From Bacillus sp. ISL-51 (GTDB lineage Bacteria; Bacillota; Bacilli; Bacillales; Bacillaceae): DNA of 64,000 bases. Location: positions 62,001 to 126,000 of the forward strand of contig NZ_JAGGQB010000003.1 of assembly GCF_018613535.1 (NCBI RefSeq), written 5' to 3'. Below are positions 39,709 to 50,005 of the stretch, one piece after another. The notes under the pieces were generated by a model, which was not told the origin of the DNA, made no database searches, and worked only from the letters and a program-made list of their open reading frames with translations. Made by a program: the position numbers and the translations under genes. How positions within the stretch are numbered: the first letter of the stretch is position 1; every line of letters begins with the position of its first letter.

Positions 39709-40657
39709 CCTTCGTTTCGGGGGTTTCCCGGATGAGCCGGGTGTTCGGCGCTTCTTTCATCCAGGTGTGATAATAGTTGGCGTTTTTCCCGTACGAATTG
39801 TCAATGACGGTATTTTTCTTTCCGAGCAGCGAGGAAAGGATGTGGCCGTGAAGCCTTGACGTTTCCACAATTTCATATCGGCTGAAAAATCGAACCGCCT
39901 TTTTCACCAGATAATCTGAATATTTTTCCCATATCATCGCTATCGGCAGCGGGTTTCCCGCTTTTTTATTCAGGACATTCATCGTTTGGAGTAATGCGAT
40001 TCCCCGGCGGTCTGCGGATGACAATACATGCTTCCAGTCATAGCTTTGTACGGGATCATCTTTTTGCAGATCCGGATGAGCCTCGCCGTCCGTGCGGATA
40101 AAATGCAGCTTGCCGCAAGAAGGAGCGGCTTTCGGGATCATCGGAAACAGCTGATGGGCCATGTCTGGCAAAAGCCCGATATGGTTAGCTGAAAAATAGC
40201 GCTTCGCCGTTTCATAAGACACGTTATCCCTTGTGAAAAGGTGCATATCCCTGTGTCCGGAAAAAAGCTCCGCTGTCCGGCGCAGCTTTTTTTCATCCCG
40301 AAAATAAATGGATTGCGGCAGAATGACGATCCTGTTTTCAGGAAAGGCTTTGACGATTTTTTCTCTGAAGGCTTGATAATACGGATAGAGATCCCCGAAA
40401 TTCCCGCCTCCCTGACAGACAATGACAGCGTTCCGCCCAACCCGCCGGCCGAATGGAAAATTGTCCGGGTTCCAGCGCTTTTTCACGCGGATGCCGTGCG
40501 CTTTGAAAAAAGCCTCCGTCCCTTTCATAATAAATAAATCCCCAACATTTCCGTATAGGGGATAGTCGGCGTAAATGATCTCGGATTGCGGCGGTATGAC
40601 GCTGAGGAGACCCGTCAGCGCTTCCTTTAAACGGTTCATGACATGCTGGCTGTCCAT
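39686..40657 (-). CDS. epsO: Polysaccharide pyruvyl transferase EpsO
   Basis: 323 residues, WcaK/CsaB-like pyruvyl transferase fold: YADYPLYGNVGDLFIMKGTEAFF, VCQGGGNFGDLYPYYQAFREK, LPQSIYF, and VETSRLHGHILSSLLGKKN near the C-terminus (the RLHG motif). It likely adds ketal pyruvate to the biofilm exopolysaccharide. AAGGGGG precedes the ATG, and the start overlaps the end of epsN by 22 nt. Last gene of the operon. Confidence 0.93.
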   Translation of the reverse strand: MDSQHVMNRLKEALTGLLSVIPPQSEIIYADYPLYGNVGDLFIMKGTEAFFKAHGIRVKKRWNPDNFPFGRRVGRNAVIVCQGGGNFGDLYPYYQAFREKIVKAFPENRIVILPQSIYFRDEKKLRRTAELFSGHRDMHLFTRDNVSYETAKRYFSANHIGLLPDMAHQLFPMIPKAAPSCGKLHFIRTDGEAHPDLQKDDPVQSYDWKHVLSSADRRGIALLQTMNVLNKKAGNPLPIAMIWEKYSDYLVKKAVRFFSRYEIVETSRLHGHILSSLLGKKNTVIDNSYGKNANYYHTWMKEAPNTRLIRETPETKENLPALT

Positions 40658-41808
40658 GATGCCGCCCCCTTCGATTCAAATAACTGTACAAGCGCATCAA
40701 TCACGCGGGTTTGATCCGCTTCAGACAGATTTGAGCCGGACGGCAGACAGATGCCGCGGCTGAAAAGATTTTCGCAGACCCGTTCATGATCGCTGTGAGG
40801 ATAAAACAAAGATGATGAGAATAACGGCTGCGTATGCAGGGGCTTCCAAAGCGGCCTGGCTTCTATATGCTGTTCAGCAAGGCAGGAGACGGCGTCATTC
40901 GGCGTCACGCCGTTGTCCAGTGTCAGGGCGGTCAGCCAGCGGTTGGATACCGTTCCTTCAAGCTCCGGCATCATGCGGATGCCCGGAAATCTTTCTAATG
41001 CTTCCCTATATCGGTCAAACACCTTTCTCCTCGCCTGAACGCGATCCTCCAGCACTTCCAGCTGAGAAACCCCTACACCTGCGAGAATATTGCTGAGCCT
41101 GTAGTTATACCCGATCTGACTGTGCTGGTAATGAACAGCCGGATCCCGCGCCTGTGAGGCGAGAAACCTCGCTTTTTCAATGGAAGCTTCATCATTTGAA
41201 ACGAGCATGCCGCCCCCTGATGTCGTAATGATTTTGTTGCCGTTAAATGAATAAATGCCGAAATGGCCGAACGTGCCGCTCTGCCTGCCTTTGTATGACG
41301 ATCCTAACGATTCAGCCGCATCTTCAATGAGACAAATGCCGTATGCATCGCAAAGGCCCTTCAATTCATCCATTTTCGCACTTTGCCCGTACAGGTTGAC
41401 GGCAATGACCGCTTTCGGCAGTCTGCCGCGCCGTTTCGCATCTTGCAGCGCCCGTTCCAGCGCGTCCGGCGACATATTCCATGTCTCCCATTCCGAGTCA
41501 ATAAAAACGGGCTCCGCCTGCTCATATAAAATCGGATTCGCGGTGGCGACAAAGGTAAAGGAAGGGCAAAACACAGTGTCTCCTTTTGTAACGCCCGCCA
41601 GCCGCAGGGCTAGGTGGATTGCCGCCGTTCCCGAGCTGACAGCTGCCGCGCCTTTAACGCCCGCATAATCGGCCAGCCGTTTTTCGAATGAGTTGACGAG
41701 CGGACCGAGCGGCGCAATCCAATTGGAGCGGAAAGCTTCTGCGATGTACTCCTGTTCTTTTCCGCTCATATGGGGCGGAGATAAATAAATTCGGTTGTTT
41801 GTTTGCAT
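40636..41808 (-). CDS. epsN: Sugar aminotransferase EpsN
   Basis: 390 residues from MQTNNRIYLSPPHMSG, with AAAAGGATG upstream; longer starts lack a site. DegT family, PLP-dependent: VSSGTAAIHLALRLAGV, LIEDAAESLGS (PLP Asp), FNGNKIITTSGGG (PLP Lys), QIGYNYRLSNILAGVG. It aminates a UDP-4-keto-6-deoxy sugar made by EpsC; the amine is then acetylated by EpsM, giving the bacillosamine-type precursor known for this operon. Confidence 0.95.
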   Translation of the reverse strand: MQTNNRIYLSPPHMSGKEQEYIAEAFRSNWIAPLGPLVNSFEKRLADYAGVKGAAAVSSGTAAIHLALRLAGVTKGDTVFCPSFTFVATANPILYEQAEPVFIDSEWETWNMSPDALERALQDAKRRGRLPKAVIAVNLYGQSAKMDELKGLCDAYGICLIEDAAESLGSSYKGRQSGTFGHFGIYSFNGNKIITTSGGGMLVSNDEASIEKARFLASQARDPAVHYQHSQIGYNYRLSNILAGVGVSQLEVLEDRVQARRKVFDRYREALERFPGIRMMPELEGTVSNRWLTALTLDNGVTPNDAVSCLAEQHIEARPLWKPLHTQPLFSSSLFYPHSDHERVCENLFSRGICLPSGSNLSEADQTRVIDALVQLFESKGAASWTASMS

Positions 41809-41821
41809 GGAATCATCCTTT

Positions 41822-42460
41822 TTATGTGTGAATAGAGGAGATGACACGGGCCGGAACACCAACGGCCGTCACCCCATCGGGAATCGTACTGATAACGGCC
41901 GCCCCTGCGCCGATGACGCTCCAGCGTCCGATTTCTATTTGCGGAATGACTGACGCGCCTATCCCGATATGCGCCCCTTCCCGAACCTTCACGCCTCCCG
42001 CAAGTGCGGCACGCGGTGAAAGGTGGACGTAATCTCCGATTGAATTGTCGTGCTCCGCGATTGCGCCTGTATTGATGATGCAATGAGTGCCTATATTAGC
42101 ACCAGCCTGAATGACGGCTCCCGCCATGACGACCGTTCCGCTTCCGATGGCGGCCGCTTCGCTGACGATTGCTGCCGGGTGAATGAGAGCGGTGCAATCT
42201 CCATCCTCCAGCTCAAGCCGTTCAGCGAGCTTTTTTCTTAAGCCGTTATCTCCGACACAAATGGCAAAGGCGGCATCCGGAACGAGTTTCCGCAGGAGGT
42301 GTATGTCGTCCGGGCGGCCTGTATACAAGCCTTCCCGAACCGCAAAGCCGCTGAATCTATCGTCAAAAATGCCCGCAAGCTGCATATCAGAGCGGGCATT
42401 TACAATCTCTTTCACTACTTTGCCGTGCCCGCCGTGTCCGATCAGCGCCACCTTTTTCAT
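41822..42460 (-). CDS. epsM: Sugar O/N-acetyltransferase EpsM
   Basis: 212 residues. N-terminal Rossmann-like part (VALIGHGGHGKVVKEIVNA) and C-terminal left-handed beta helix with hexapeptide repeats (IGSGTVVMAGAVIQAGANIGTHCIINTGAI; catalytic His in EHDNSIGDYVHLSP). PglD-like acetyl-CoA-dependent acetyltransferase. ATG overlaps the epsL stop (ATGA). Confidence 0.93.
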   Translation of the reverse strand: MKKVALIGHGGHGKVVKEIVNARSDMQLAGIFDDRFSGFAVREGLYTGRPDDIHLLRKLVPDAAFAICVGDNGLRKKLAERLELEDGDCTALIHPAAIVSEAAAIGSGTVVMAGAVIQAGANIGTHCIINTGAIAEHDNSIGDYVHLSPRAALAGGVKVREGAHIGIGASVIPQIEIGRWSVIGAGAAVISTIPDGVTAVGVPARVISSIHT

Positions 42461-43062
42461 GAGGAGATATCCCCGCTGCCCGTAAAACGCTTCGCCGTCA
42501 CATGGTTGGCCTCATGGATGCCCTCTGAAACAAGAACTTTTCGCACCGTTAACAGCAGAATTTTCAGATCGAGAAAGAAAGAGCGGTTGTCGACATACCA
42601 AACATCCAGCTTAAATTTTTCTTCCCATGAGATGGCGTTTCTTCCGTTGATCTGCGCCCATCCTGTAATGCCCGGCTTCACGTCGTGGCGCCTCGCCTGC
42701 GTTTTTGTGTAAAGCGGCAAATATTCCATCAGCAAAGGACGAGGACCGACAAGGCTGAGATCTCCTTTCAAAACATTAAAGAGCTGCGGAAGCTCATCAA
42801 TGCTCAGCTTTCTGATCAGCTGCCCCGTTTTGGTCAGCCGAAGATGATCCGGCAGCAGCTCGCCGTGTTCATCACGCTCATCCGTCATCGTTCTGAGTTT
42901 ATATAAGGTAAACGGGCGCCCGTGAAGCCCGGGCCTCGTCTGTTTAAAAAGCACCGGTGAACCGATATTGCATCTGACGGCAGCCATGGCGAAGAGGAGA
43001 ATGACACTTGCGCCGCACAACAAAAGAATGGCCGCAGCCGTATCAAATAAGCGTTTCGCCAT
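42457..43062 (-). CDS. epsL: Undecaprenyl-phosphate sugar phosphotransferase EpsL
   Basis: 201 residues from MAKRLFDTAAAILLL at 43062. One N-terminal membrane segment, then the bacterial sugar transferase domain: TRPGLHGRPFTLYKLRTMTDE, LRLTKTGQLIRKLSIDELPQLFNVLKGDLSLVGPRPL, and KPGITGWAQINGRNAISWEEK. It primes exopolysaccharide assembly by moving a sugar phosphate onto the lipid carrier. Its ATG shares one base with the epsK stop (TGATG). Confidence 0.94.
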   Translation of the reverse strand: MAKRLFDTAAAILLLCGASVILLFAMAAVRCNIGSPVLFKQTRPGLHGRPFTLYKLRTMTDERDEHGELLPDHLRLTKTGQLIRKLSIDELPQLFNVLKGDLSLVGPRPLLMEYLPLYTKTQARRHDVKPGITGWAQINGRNAISWEEKFKLDVWYVDNRSFFLDLKILLLTVRKVLVSEGIHEANHVTAKRFTGSGDISS

Positions 43063-44579
43063 CAAATCTGAACAGCTCCTTTCACTTTTCTGCATTTCTT
43101 CAAGGCAAGCTGCCTTTCTTCTTTCGTGCAAACAAAGAAAAAGGCAAATACAGCATAGCCTATACATACGGCAAGCGCCGCGGCAATGAGCCCGGCCCAG
43201 CTGTCAACCGGATAAAACTGCCGGATCGCCCGGCAGACTGCCCAGGCAAACACAGCGGCCGCAATCGGGCCGAACATTCCTTTATAAAACACATGTTTTT
43301 TAAAGCCGGTAATATGCGATACATAAAGCGGCGTAAAGACGACATTTTTAAGGACGAGGGCGATTGCCCCGGCAATGGTGATGCCGTATAAGCCAAGATG
43401 GGCCGGTCCGCTGAGGACAACGGCCAAGATGACGTTCAGCCCGCCTAAACATAACGTGACGATCGCAGGCGTTTTTTGTTTATTAAAAGCCGTCCATACA
43501 TAAAAAAGCGGCATGACTGACAGGCTGACCGCCAAATACGCGGCGTGAATATATAAGAGCGGCGCGGTCTGCACAAACGACGGGCCGAGCCAAATCGTAA
43601 GAAACGGTTCAGCAAGCCCTCCTAACAGAGCGGCAGGAAGCGCAAGGAGAAGCCCGTTCATCCGCACGGCCTGATTGGCGTATGTCATCAGACCGTCCAT
43701 ATCGCCTTTTGAATAGTACGATGTCAAAATCGGCGCAAACAAGGAAGCAAGAGTCCCCGCCAAGCTTCTGAGCAGGAGCGGAAACTGAATAATCGCCGCA
43801 TATATTCCGGCCTCAGACGGTCCCAGCACAAGATTCGCGGTCATTAAGTCAATCTGCAAAAACAGCAGCACGCCGATCTGATTGACGGAGCTCCACGCCC
43901 CCGCCTGAAACAGCACCTTGCTCGTTTGAAACGACAAATTTTTACGTGTAAACGAAAACCATGGAATCAGCTTTTTAAAAAAGAAAAAAGACAGTATCGC
44001 GGCACAAGCAGCTCCCGCTAAGGCCGAAAGCTGAATCTGCCAAATCTTCGGCGTAAAACAAGTAAACAGAAAAAGCACACTCAGCACCCTGACGAGCATT
44101 TGCACGGCCTGAATCGAGCTTGTGATATAAAGACGGTTGGCAAAAAACGGACCTGTCGCAAATCCCGCCATAAAAAACGTCAGCATAAACAGCACGCTGC
44201 CGATCAAAATGGACAGCCGCACATCTGACAGAAGCTCTTCCGGCACATTCATCACCCGGTCAATAAAAAAAGCCGTCCCGGCGAGCGGCACAGCGAGCAA
44301 TAACGATATAACGACAGACGCGGCTAAATAGTTGCTTATATATGCATTGGCCTCTTCCTTGTTCCCCCTGTGGGCGGCGACAGTAAAAAACCTCACAACG
44401 ACCGAGCTGAGCGCAACGGTGATAATGGAGAAATAATTAATGATATTTTGCGTCAGATGGACAAATCCAAAAGCCTCCACGCCCAATGTTTTCACAATAA
44501 AAGGGGTCATCCAGACTGATAAAAAGACCGATAGTAAAAACGCCGTCACATTGGCGCCGAAATTAATGGCGAATTTCAT
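43062..44579 (-). CDS. epsK: Polysaccharide flippase EpsK
   Basis: 505 residues, 12-14 hydrophobic segments, MATE-like/Wzx polysaccharide exporter (FAINFGANVTAFLLSVFLSVWM, QIDLMTANLVLGPSEAGIYAA). It should flip lipid-linked repeat units across the membrane. Start overlaps the epsJ stop as ATGA. Confidence 0.92.
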   Translation of the reverse strand: MKFAINFGANVTAFLLSVFLSVWMTPFIVKTLGVEAFGFVHLTQNIINYFSIITVALSSVVVRFFTVAAHRGNKEEANAYISNYLAASVVISLLLAVPLAGTAFFIDRVMNVPEELLSDVRLSILIGSVLFMLTFFMAGFATGPFFANRLYITSSIQAVQMLVRVLSVLFLFTCFTPKIWQIQLSALAGAACAAILSFFFFKKLIPWFSFTRKNLSFQTSKVLFQAGAWSSVNQIGVLLFLQIDLMTANLVLGPSEAGIYAAIIQFPLLLRSLAGTLASLFAPILTSYYSKGDMDGLMTYANQAVRMNGLLLALPAALLGGLAEPFLTIWLGPSFVQTAPLLYIHAAYLAVSLSVMPLFYVWTAFNKQKTPAIVTLCLGGLNVILAVVLSGPAHLGLYGITIAGAIALVLKNVVFTPLYVSHITGFKKHVFYKGMFGPIAAAVFAWAVCRAIRQFYPVDSWAGLIAAALAVCIGYAVFAFFFVCTKEERQLALKKCRKVKGAVQI

Positions 44580-45610
44580 GCTCCTTCCGCACTGCCTTTC
44601 TCTTTCGTCTTCCGTTCAAAGAACGCTTGCAGGAGAATAGGCAGGCGCATTTTGCATAAGCCGAGCACAACCCGTTCACCCGTCAGGAGCTGTTTATGCC
44701 TGCACGGCGTGTTTCGGACAGCGGCTTTCACCATGTCATAAGATAAGATCCGCCGGATGTGATCTGTGATTTCATGTGACGGCTGCGGGGATGCACAGGC
44801 ATTGGCCAGAAGCATCGGGATTTGATGCTTGCACAAATATGTATCGATATCTGTCCGGCAAGCTTCAGTCAGCCCGTTCACCTCGTAAAAAGCCATTTTA
44901 GCTTCGTATTGCTTTTGAAGCTGCTCATCTAAATGAGGCTTAAAGGGTATTTCTGTAAGGCTTTGCGGGTTTTCCCGATAGATATACAGACCCTCGTCAA
45001 TGACTTTGACACGGGCGGCTTTGCGAAACGCAGCCAGATTAAACGGAGAATCCTCGGCAAACCGGATTTCTTCATCAAATAAAAGTCCGTTTAATGCGTC
45101 ACGCCGATAAATATAGCGCCAAACATACCAAATGAATCTTAATTCGTGCGCGCGTGTCAGCTGATCAGTCATATCGGCTTTTGTGAAGATGCGGCCTGCG
45201 GGAAGCGGCGGCCGCACATACGTCCTTTCCTTTAACGGCGTTTCCTTGTAAAATCCGCAGCCGGCGATATCGAGCCGTTCCTTTTCCGCTTCTTCATAAA
45301 GCCGTTCGAACATCGTGTCCGACACATAGTCATCACCATCCACAAAACCGATATACCGGCCGCGTGCGGCTTTGATTCCGGCATTGCGGGCCGAGCTGAG
45401 TCCTCCGTTTTCTTTATGAATGACTTGAATTCTTGCATCTTGAGCCGCCAGCTCTTCAGCTATCCGGCCGGACTGATCCGGTGAACCGTCATTGACGAAA
45501 ATGATCTCGACGGATGTAAGCGTCTGTTTCATAAGAGAGGCTGCACATTCTCTGATAAAAGGCTCTGTCCTGTACATCGGGACGATGATGCTCACAAGCG
45601 GGGCGGTCAT
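44576..45610 (-). CDS. epsJ: Glycosyltransferase EpsJ (GT2)
   Basis: 344 residues. GT-A fold: VSIIVPMYRTEPFIRECAASL, IIFVNDGSPDQSGRI, NGGLSSARNAGIKAARGRYIGFVDGDDYV with the DGDD metal-binding motif near residue 95. It adds one sugar of the exopolysaccharide repeat. The gene overlaps both neighbours by 4 nt. Confidence 0.93.
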   Translation of the reverse strand: MTAPLVSIIVPMYRTEPFIRECAASLMKQTLTSVEIIFVNDGSPDQSGRIAEELAAQDARIQVIHKENGGLSSARNAGIKAARGRYIGFVDGDDYVSDTMFERLYEEAEKERLDIAGCGFYKETPLKERTYVRPPLPAGRIFTKADMTDQLTRAHELRFIWYVWRYIYRRDALNGLLFDEEIRFAEDSPFNLAAFRKAARVKVIDEGLYIYRENPQSLTEIPFKPHLDEQLQKQYEAKMAFYEVNGLTEACRTDIDTYLCKHQIPMLLANACASPQPSHEITDHIRRILSYDMVKAAVRNTPCRHKQLLTGERVVLGLCKMRLPILLQAFFERKTKEKGSAEGA

Positions 45611-46689
45611 TTGGCATCACCGCTGATCTTTTCCCTCAGCCCTTCAAAATAGACGCTGCGCGAAAAACCGCCTTCCCCTGTCTCATAAGCAAGCAGCCTG
45701 TTTACCTCAGCTGTCACCGTTTCAGGCTCGGGCCGCTCAATGAATGTCATGTGCGGAATGTTTTTCAGCCATTGATAGCCTTCCATCACTTTATGGTCAA
45801 AGGAACGAATGACGACACAAGGCGTTTTGGTCAGCGCGCAAAAAATCATCCCGTGCAGCCTGTCAGTCACTACGGCTTCCGCTCCCCTGAGCGTATCCCA
45901 CAGCGCTTCCAGCTCCTTTTCGCGTGTACGGCGGCTGACCCTTCGGCCGACCGTCGTGGTAAATGAGTGCAGCTCCCCGTATTCCTCGGCCAAAGCGGCT
46001 TTTACCCTATTTCTCTCATCATCGGTGAGTGCGCTTTCGCGGTCTTCCCGTAAACAATGAAAAATCCCTTCACGCGGAACATCCTGTTCGCTTTTGTCTA
46101 AATATAAAACCATGTCAGGCTGTTTGAGAACGGTTTTTCCGGGAAAATGGCGCTTCATCCATTGATACGTCGTCTCGTCTCTCGCCATTAACAAAAGTTC
46201 AGGATGCGCGTTGTACACTTTTTTGGCGCGCTCCAGTTCCTTCCGCCCCTTTTTTGTGTCAGAAAAGTGAGCCGTCGCCGGAAGCTGGACGATTTTATAC
46301 TGATGAAAGGTTTTAATGATAAAGCGGCGCGTCCATTCTTCATAACGGTACAAATCACCCATATTCCCGCCGCCGATGATGAACACCATGTCCTCGGGGC
46401 GGCGTTTTTTGATCAGTGCCTTTGCGGACCTGTATATATCCTTCATATCCACCTCAACGATGTCAAAATCGGGATACTCCCGTTCAAGAAACGTTTTGCT
46501 CGCGTAAGCGATGGCGTGATCGCCGAGATTATCGTGGGACGGGAGCAGGGTAAGTATGATTTTTTTTCGTGCGGCTTCGGCTGTCAGTCCCTGCTTCTCT
46601 TTTGCCGCTCCGAAGTGAAACTCGGACGGGTATTTGACCTTGAGCAGAAGCCACTCTGCGAGATTGATTTTCCATGATTGTATCGACAT
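45607..46689 (-). CDS. epsI: Polysaccharide pyruvyl transferase EpsI
   Basis: 360 residues, same fold as EpsO: LTLLPSHDNLGDHAIAYASK, VFIIGGGNMGDLYRYEEW, LPATAHFSDT, and VVTDRLHGMIFCALTKTP. The GAGGG ribosome site lies in the end of epsH. A predicted pyruvylation enzyme of the exopolysaccharide. Confidence 0.93.
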   Translation of the reverse strand: MSIQSWKINLAEWLLLKVKYPSEFHFGAAKEKQGLTAEAARKKIILTLLPSHDNLGDHAIAYASKTFLEREYPDFDIVEVDMKDIYRSAKALIKKRRPEDMVFIIGGGNMGDLYRYEEWTRRFIIKTFHQYKIVQLPATAHFSDTKKGRKELERAKKVYNAHPELLLMARDETTYQWMKRHFPGKTVLKQPDMVLYLDKSEQDVPREGIFHCLREDRESALTDDERNRVKAALAEEYGELHSFTTTVGRRVSRRTREKELEALWDTLRGAEAVVTDRLHGMIFCALTKTPCVVIRSFDHKVMEGYQWLKNIPHMTFIERPEPETVTAEVNRLLAYETGEGGFSRSVYFEGLREKISGDAK

Positions 46690-46693
46690 GTCT

Positions 46694-47731
46694 TCACCCT
46701 CTGATTTTCATTTTGTACTCAATTGCTCTTTGATACACCGCCGACGCCAGCGAGACGAACGGAACAAGCTTCAGCTTAGCCAAAAGCAAGAGGCATGAAC
46801 GTTTGGCGCCAAACGGCGCCGTTCCTGTTTTCGACAGGCTTAACCGGAACACCGGGTCAGCGCAAATCCGGCTGATATTGCTCCATTTCTCGGCAAGCAG
46901 CCCGCCGTTATTCCGTTTCCATTCATTAAGCAGGCAGACTGTGCCGTGCTGCACGATAAAGAAATCCAGCTCCTGCTGATACTCTTGCAAACTGCCGTTT
47001 TCGCGCAAAAAAGCCTCGTTCAGCCGATAAAGAACGAGACCTGAGTCAAACAGCTTTTTCTGATAGCTTTGCACAATGGAGGTCAGATGAATTCTATAGT
47101 GATAGAGCGGCTCATCCACATACGATACCTTCCGTGCGAAAAAATGCGCCCGCAGGCTGAAATATTGATCCTCCACATGCTCCAGCTCATCCCGAAGCGG
47201 AAAGCGCAGGTGATGTTTTTCAATCATGGCTCTGCTGTACAGCTTATTCCACGAAAACCCGCTTACTTTCCCCTCGAATAAATCTTTCACATACGTCTGT
47301 TTCGGCCGGTCCTGATACGCCGAAGCAATCGTTGAAACGGCGGTTTTGCCCGTATCGGCAAACTCGGCCTTATATTCACAAATGACAAGCTCGGCTTCAT
47401 CAGCCTTCGCCTTTTCATACATACGCAGGCAATAATCAGGCTCAATCCAGTCATCCGCATCGATAAAAGCGATAAATTCGCCCCGCGCCGCTTCAATGCC
47501 CCTGTTGCGGACCGCACCGAGCCCTTGATTATTTTGATGAATGACACGGATTCTCTCATCCATTTTTTGATAGACTTCAATCATCTCAGGGCTTTTGTCC
47601 GTTGACCCGTCATTGACGAGAATGATTTCGATATTGCCAAGCGACTGATTGAGCAGTGATTCCAAGCAGCGCTCTATATATGTTTCCGTATTATACACAG
47701 CAACTAACAAACTGACCGCGGGTGTCTCCAT
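46694..47731 (-). CDS. epsH: Glycosyltransferase EpsH (GT2)
   Basis: 345 residues. GT-A signatures VSLLVAVYNTETYIERCLESLL, IILVNDGSTDKSPEMI, GLGAVRNRGIEAARGEFIAFIDADDWIEP (DADD metal motif). Close in pattern to EpsJ. It is 4 nt from epsI and 18 nt from epsG. Confidence 0.94.
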   Translation of the reverse strand: METPAVSLLVAVYNTETYIERCLESLLNQSLGNIEIILVNDGSTDKSPEMIEVYQKMDERIRVIHQNNQGLGAVRNRGIEAARGEFIAFIDADDWIEPDYCLRMYEKAKADEAELVICEYKAEFADTGKTAVSTIASAYQDRPKQTYVKDLFEGKVSGFSWNKLYSRAMIEKHHLRFPLRDELEHVEDQYFSLRAHFFARKVSYVDEPLYHYRIHLTSIVQSYQKKLFDSGLVLYRLNEAFLRENGSLQEYQQELDFFIVQHGTVCLLNEWKRNNGGLLAEKWSNISRICADPVFRLSLSKTGTAPFGAKRSCLLLLAKLKLVPFVSLASAVYQRAIEYKMKIRG

Positions 47732-47749
47732 ATGAACCTCCAGTATAAA

Positions 47750-48853
47750 TTACCGGGAAAAAATCGTTCTGTACGGGAGCACAGATGAATCTACCGGCAT
47801 AAGCAAATAACTGTAGAGAAAATAACAAACGATAATGGCGATATAAATCAGCGCATTCGATTTTTCATCAAAAATCCTGACGAAATAAGGAATCAGGATC
47901 ATCTGATACAGACCGAAATAAATATTAAACCGGGCAAAGATGACATCCTTTGTCGCCAGCAGGCCGAATAACAAACCAAGCAGACAGAAATTAACGATGA
48001 CATCAATGTGCGGCCATAGCTTTCTCAGCCTTTCACGATAGCAAAATGCCAAAAACAGCGGCAGCAGCAGCACCGCGATTTTCACCACATTCATTCCGTT
48101 CGTATTGGTCATCAGCCATTTTTCATAATGGCCGTATGAGCTGTTTTCAAGCACGACGACAAACACGGAAATGAATTTCTGATACAAAAACGTCATGAGG
48201 AGAAACAAAGCCGACAGCCCGAAAATGGCCGGCGACCATGCCCTTCTTCTGACGATAAAATAAACCGGAATCATGACCAGTGCCGAGGAATGAAAGAGCG
48301 AGCACAACAGCACGATCAAAAAATAGCGTTTCCAGCACCCGCTGATCACATAGCGGACAGCCCAAAAGAGCGCAGCCGCCACCATATACTGTCTGATGCC
48401 GTTGAAGGAAGCATAATAATGATAAGTGCCTAAAAACAAAAACACACTCAGCTCAAACGGCCTTCCGAACTCGGCGAGCGCCTTTAGAATAAAGGTGCAC
48501 GTCACAACGGCAACGGTAAAATACATGATTTGCGGATCTTTCGTTATGAAATTCATGAGCCAGATGAGGGCGGTAAAACCGGGATCAACAGCGGCTTTTT
48601 TTGCACCGATTCCAAAGATCTCCCATATGTTCCTGTAGTTTCCCGCAAGCCTGTACATCAGCGCGTACGTCTGAAAATCCGTCCCGACTCTGTAGCGTAA
48701 ACCGGAGACAAAAATCAGCGATGCCAGCGGAACAAGCATGACAAGCTGATTCGGCCGATACCCGGTTGAAAGTGATTCATCACGGCCGCCGCACATTTTG
48801 GCGAACCATGACCAAATATAAACAATCCCCATATTGACTACATATACAATCAT
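47750..48853 (-). CDS. epsG: Exopolysaccharide polymerase-like membrane protein EpsG
   Basis: 367 residues with about ten membrane segments and an [16 protein letters not shown] loop characteristic of the EpsG family of Wzy-like polymerases. Its Shine-Dalgarno AAGGACAG lies in the end of epsF. Likely joins repeat units at the outer face of the membrane. Confidence 0.92.
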   Translation of the reverse strand: MIVYVVNMGIVYIWSWFAKMCGGRDESLSTGYRPNQLVMLVPLASLIFVSGLRYRVGTDFQTYALMYRLAGNYRNIWEIFGIGAKKAAVDPGFTALIWLMNFITKDPQIMYFTVAVVTCTFILKALAEFGRPFELSVFLFLGTYHYYASFNGIRQYMVAAALFWAVRYVISGCWKRYFLIVLLCSLFHSSALVMIPVYFIVRRRAWSPAIFGLSALFLLMTFLYQKFISVFVVVLENSSYGHYEKWLMTNTNGMNVVKIAVLLLPLFLAFCYRERLRKLWPHIDVIVNFCLLGLLFGLLATKDVIFARFNIYFGLYQMILIPYFVRIFDEKSNALIYIAIIVCYFLYSYLLMPVDSSVLPYRTIFSR

Positions 48854-48856
48854 CGA

Positions 48857-50005
48857 TTACTGTCCTTTTTCACAGTTCATATTGTAAAGCTTCATGACAA
48901 CCCCCACATTTTCCTTCGCATCATATCCGAGCCTCCCGAGAGTCCGCCTGATATGCCCCTCGTCGGGCCTTGGCGCGGCGGCTGCCTGCAAAATGGTTGC
49001 TGTCCACTCTTCCGGCGGCTCGTCAATGCTGAGTCTTTTGACGAGCCCAAGCCCTGCATCGGCTTCTTCTGTGATGCCTTCTGAAATCACACACGGAACA
49101 CCGGATGCCTGCGCTTCGACGAGTACGACCGGCAGGCCCTCATAAAGCGACGGCATGACAAACACATCAATCGTCTTCATCAGCTCATGAACCCGTTCCT
49201 CAATGCCCGCAAAAAGCACATCATCGCCAAGCCCCAGATTCTTTGCCATCTCTTCGGTTTGGGTGCGAAGCGGTCCGTCTCCGGCAAGAACAAGCTGAAA
49301 ATCGGTTCCCCGCTCCTTCATATAAGCGGCAAGCTGCAGCAGAAACACGTGGTTTTTTTCTTCTGTGAAGCGGCCGATATGCCCGATAATCAGCCGATCG
49401 GGTGCAATGCCCCGCTTCCGTTTTTCGTAATCGGCGCCAGCTTTACCGCCGGCAAACAAGTCCAGATCAATTCCGTTCGGCAGCAGGTGCACGGCTTTTT
49501 GATTCAGTTTTGCTTCTCCGAATAAAAAGCGGCCCGCGTCTTCCCCACAGGCACACAGTGTCGTGGCGCAGGATGAAATCAGCCGTCTGAATGCAAACAG
49601 CTGCATCCGGCCGAGCAGGGATGACCGCGCCCGCCACGACGTGCTGTGAGAATGGCAGATCCGCACCGGAACGCCCGCTAAACGCGCCGCAAGTGCGATA
49701 AATCCTGTTTGGAAATCAGTATGGGCGTGGACGGCGGCAAACGGCCCTTTTTCCTGAATGATCTGTTTCACATTTTTCACAAACGCAATCGGATTTGTCC
49801 GTCCTATGCTGGGCACATAAAAAAGCCGTCCGCCGAGGGAGAGGATCTCCTCATCATAAGCGCACGGATCATTCCGATGGGTTAAAAAATCAAACTGCAC
49901 CTCCGTCCTGTCTATCTTCCGATATAAGTTCATCAGCATCGTTTCGGCGCCGCCTCTGTTCATCCCGCTGAAAATGTGCAGCACCCGCTGTGTTCCGTTA
50001 TTCAT
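48857..50005 (-). CDS. epsF: Glycosyltransferase EpsF (GT4)
   Basis: 382 residues from ATG at 50003-50005 (MNNGTQRVLHIFSGMNRGGAE), with AGAAGGG about 10 nt upstream; a TTG three codons earlier is possible. GT-B fold: SGMNRGGAETMLMNLYR, HAHTDFQTGFIALAARLAGVPVRICHSH, LIIGHIGRFTEEKNH, and VFVMPSLYEGLPVVLVEAQASGVPC with the catalytic E-x7-E. It adds a sugar using a nucleotide donor. Confidence 0.94.
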   Translation of the reverse strand: MNNGTQRVLHIFSGMNRGGAETMLMNLYRKIDRTEVQFDFLTHRNDPCAYDEEILSLGGRLFYVPSIGRTNPIAFVKNVKQIIQEKGPFAAVHAHTDFQTGFIALAARLAGVPVRICHSHSTSWRARSSLLGRMQLFAFRRLISSCATTLCACGEDAGRFLFGEAKLNQKAVHLLPNGIDLDLFAGGKAGADYEKRKRGIAPDRLIIGHIGRFTEEKNHVFLLQLAAYMKERGTDFQLVLAGDGPLRTQTEEMAKNLGLGDDVLFAGIEERVHELMKTIDVFVMPSLYEGLPVVLVEAQASGVPCVISEGITEEADAGLGLVKRLSIDEPPEEWTATILQAAAAPRPDEGHIRRTLGRLGYDAKENVGVVMKLYNMNCEKGQ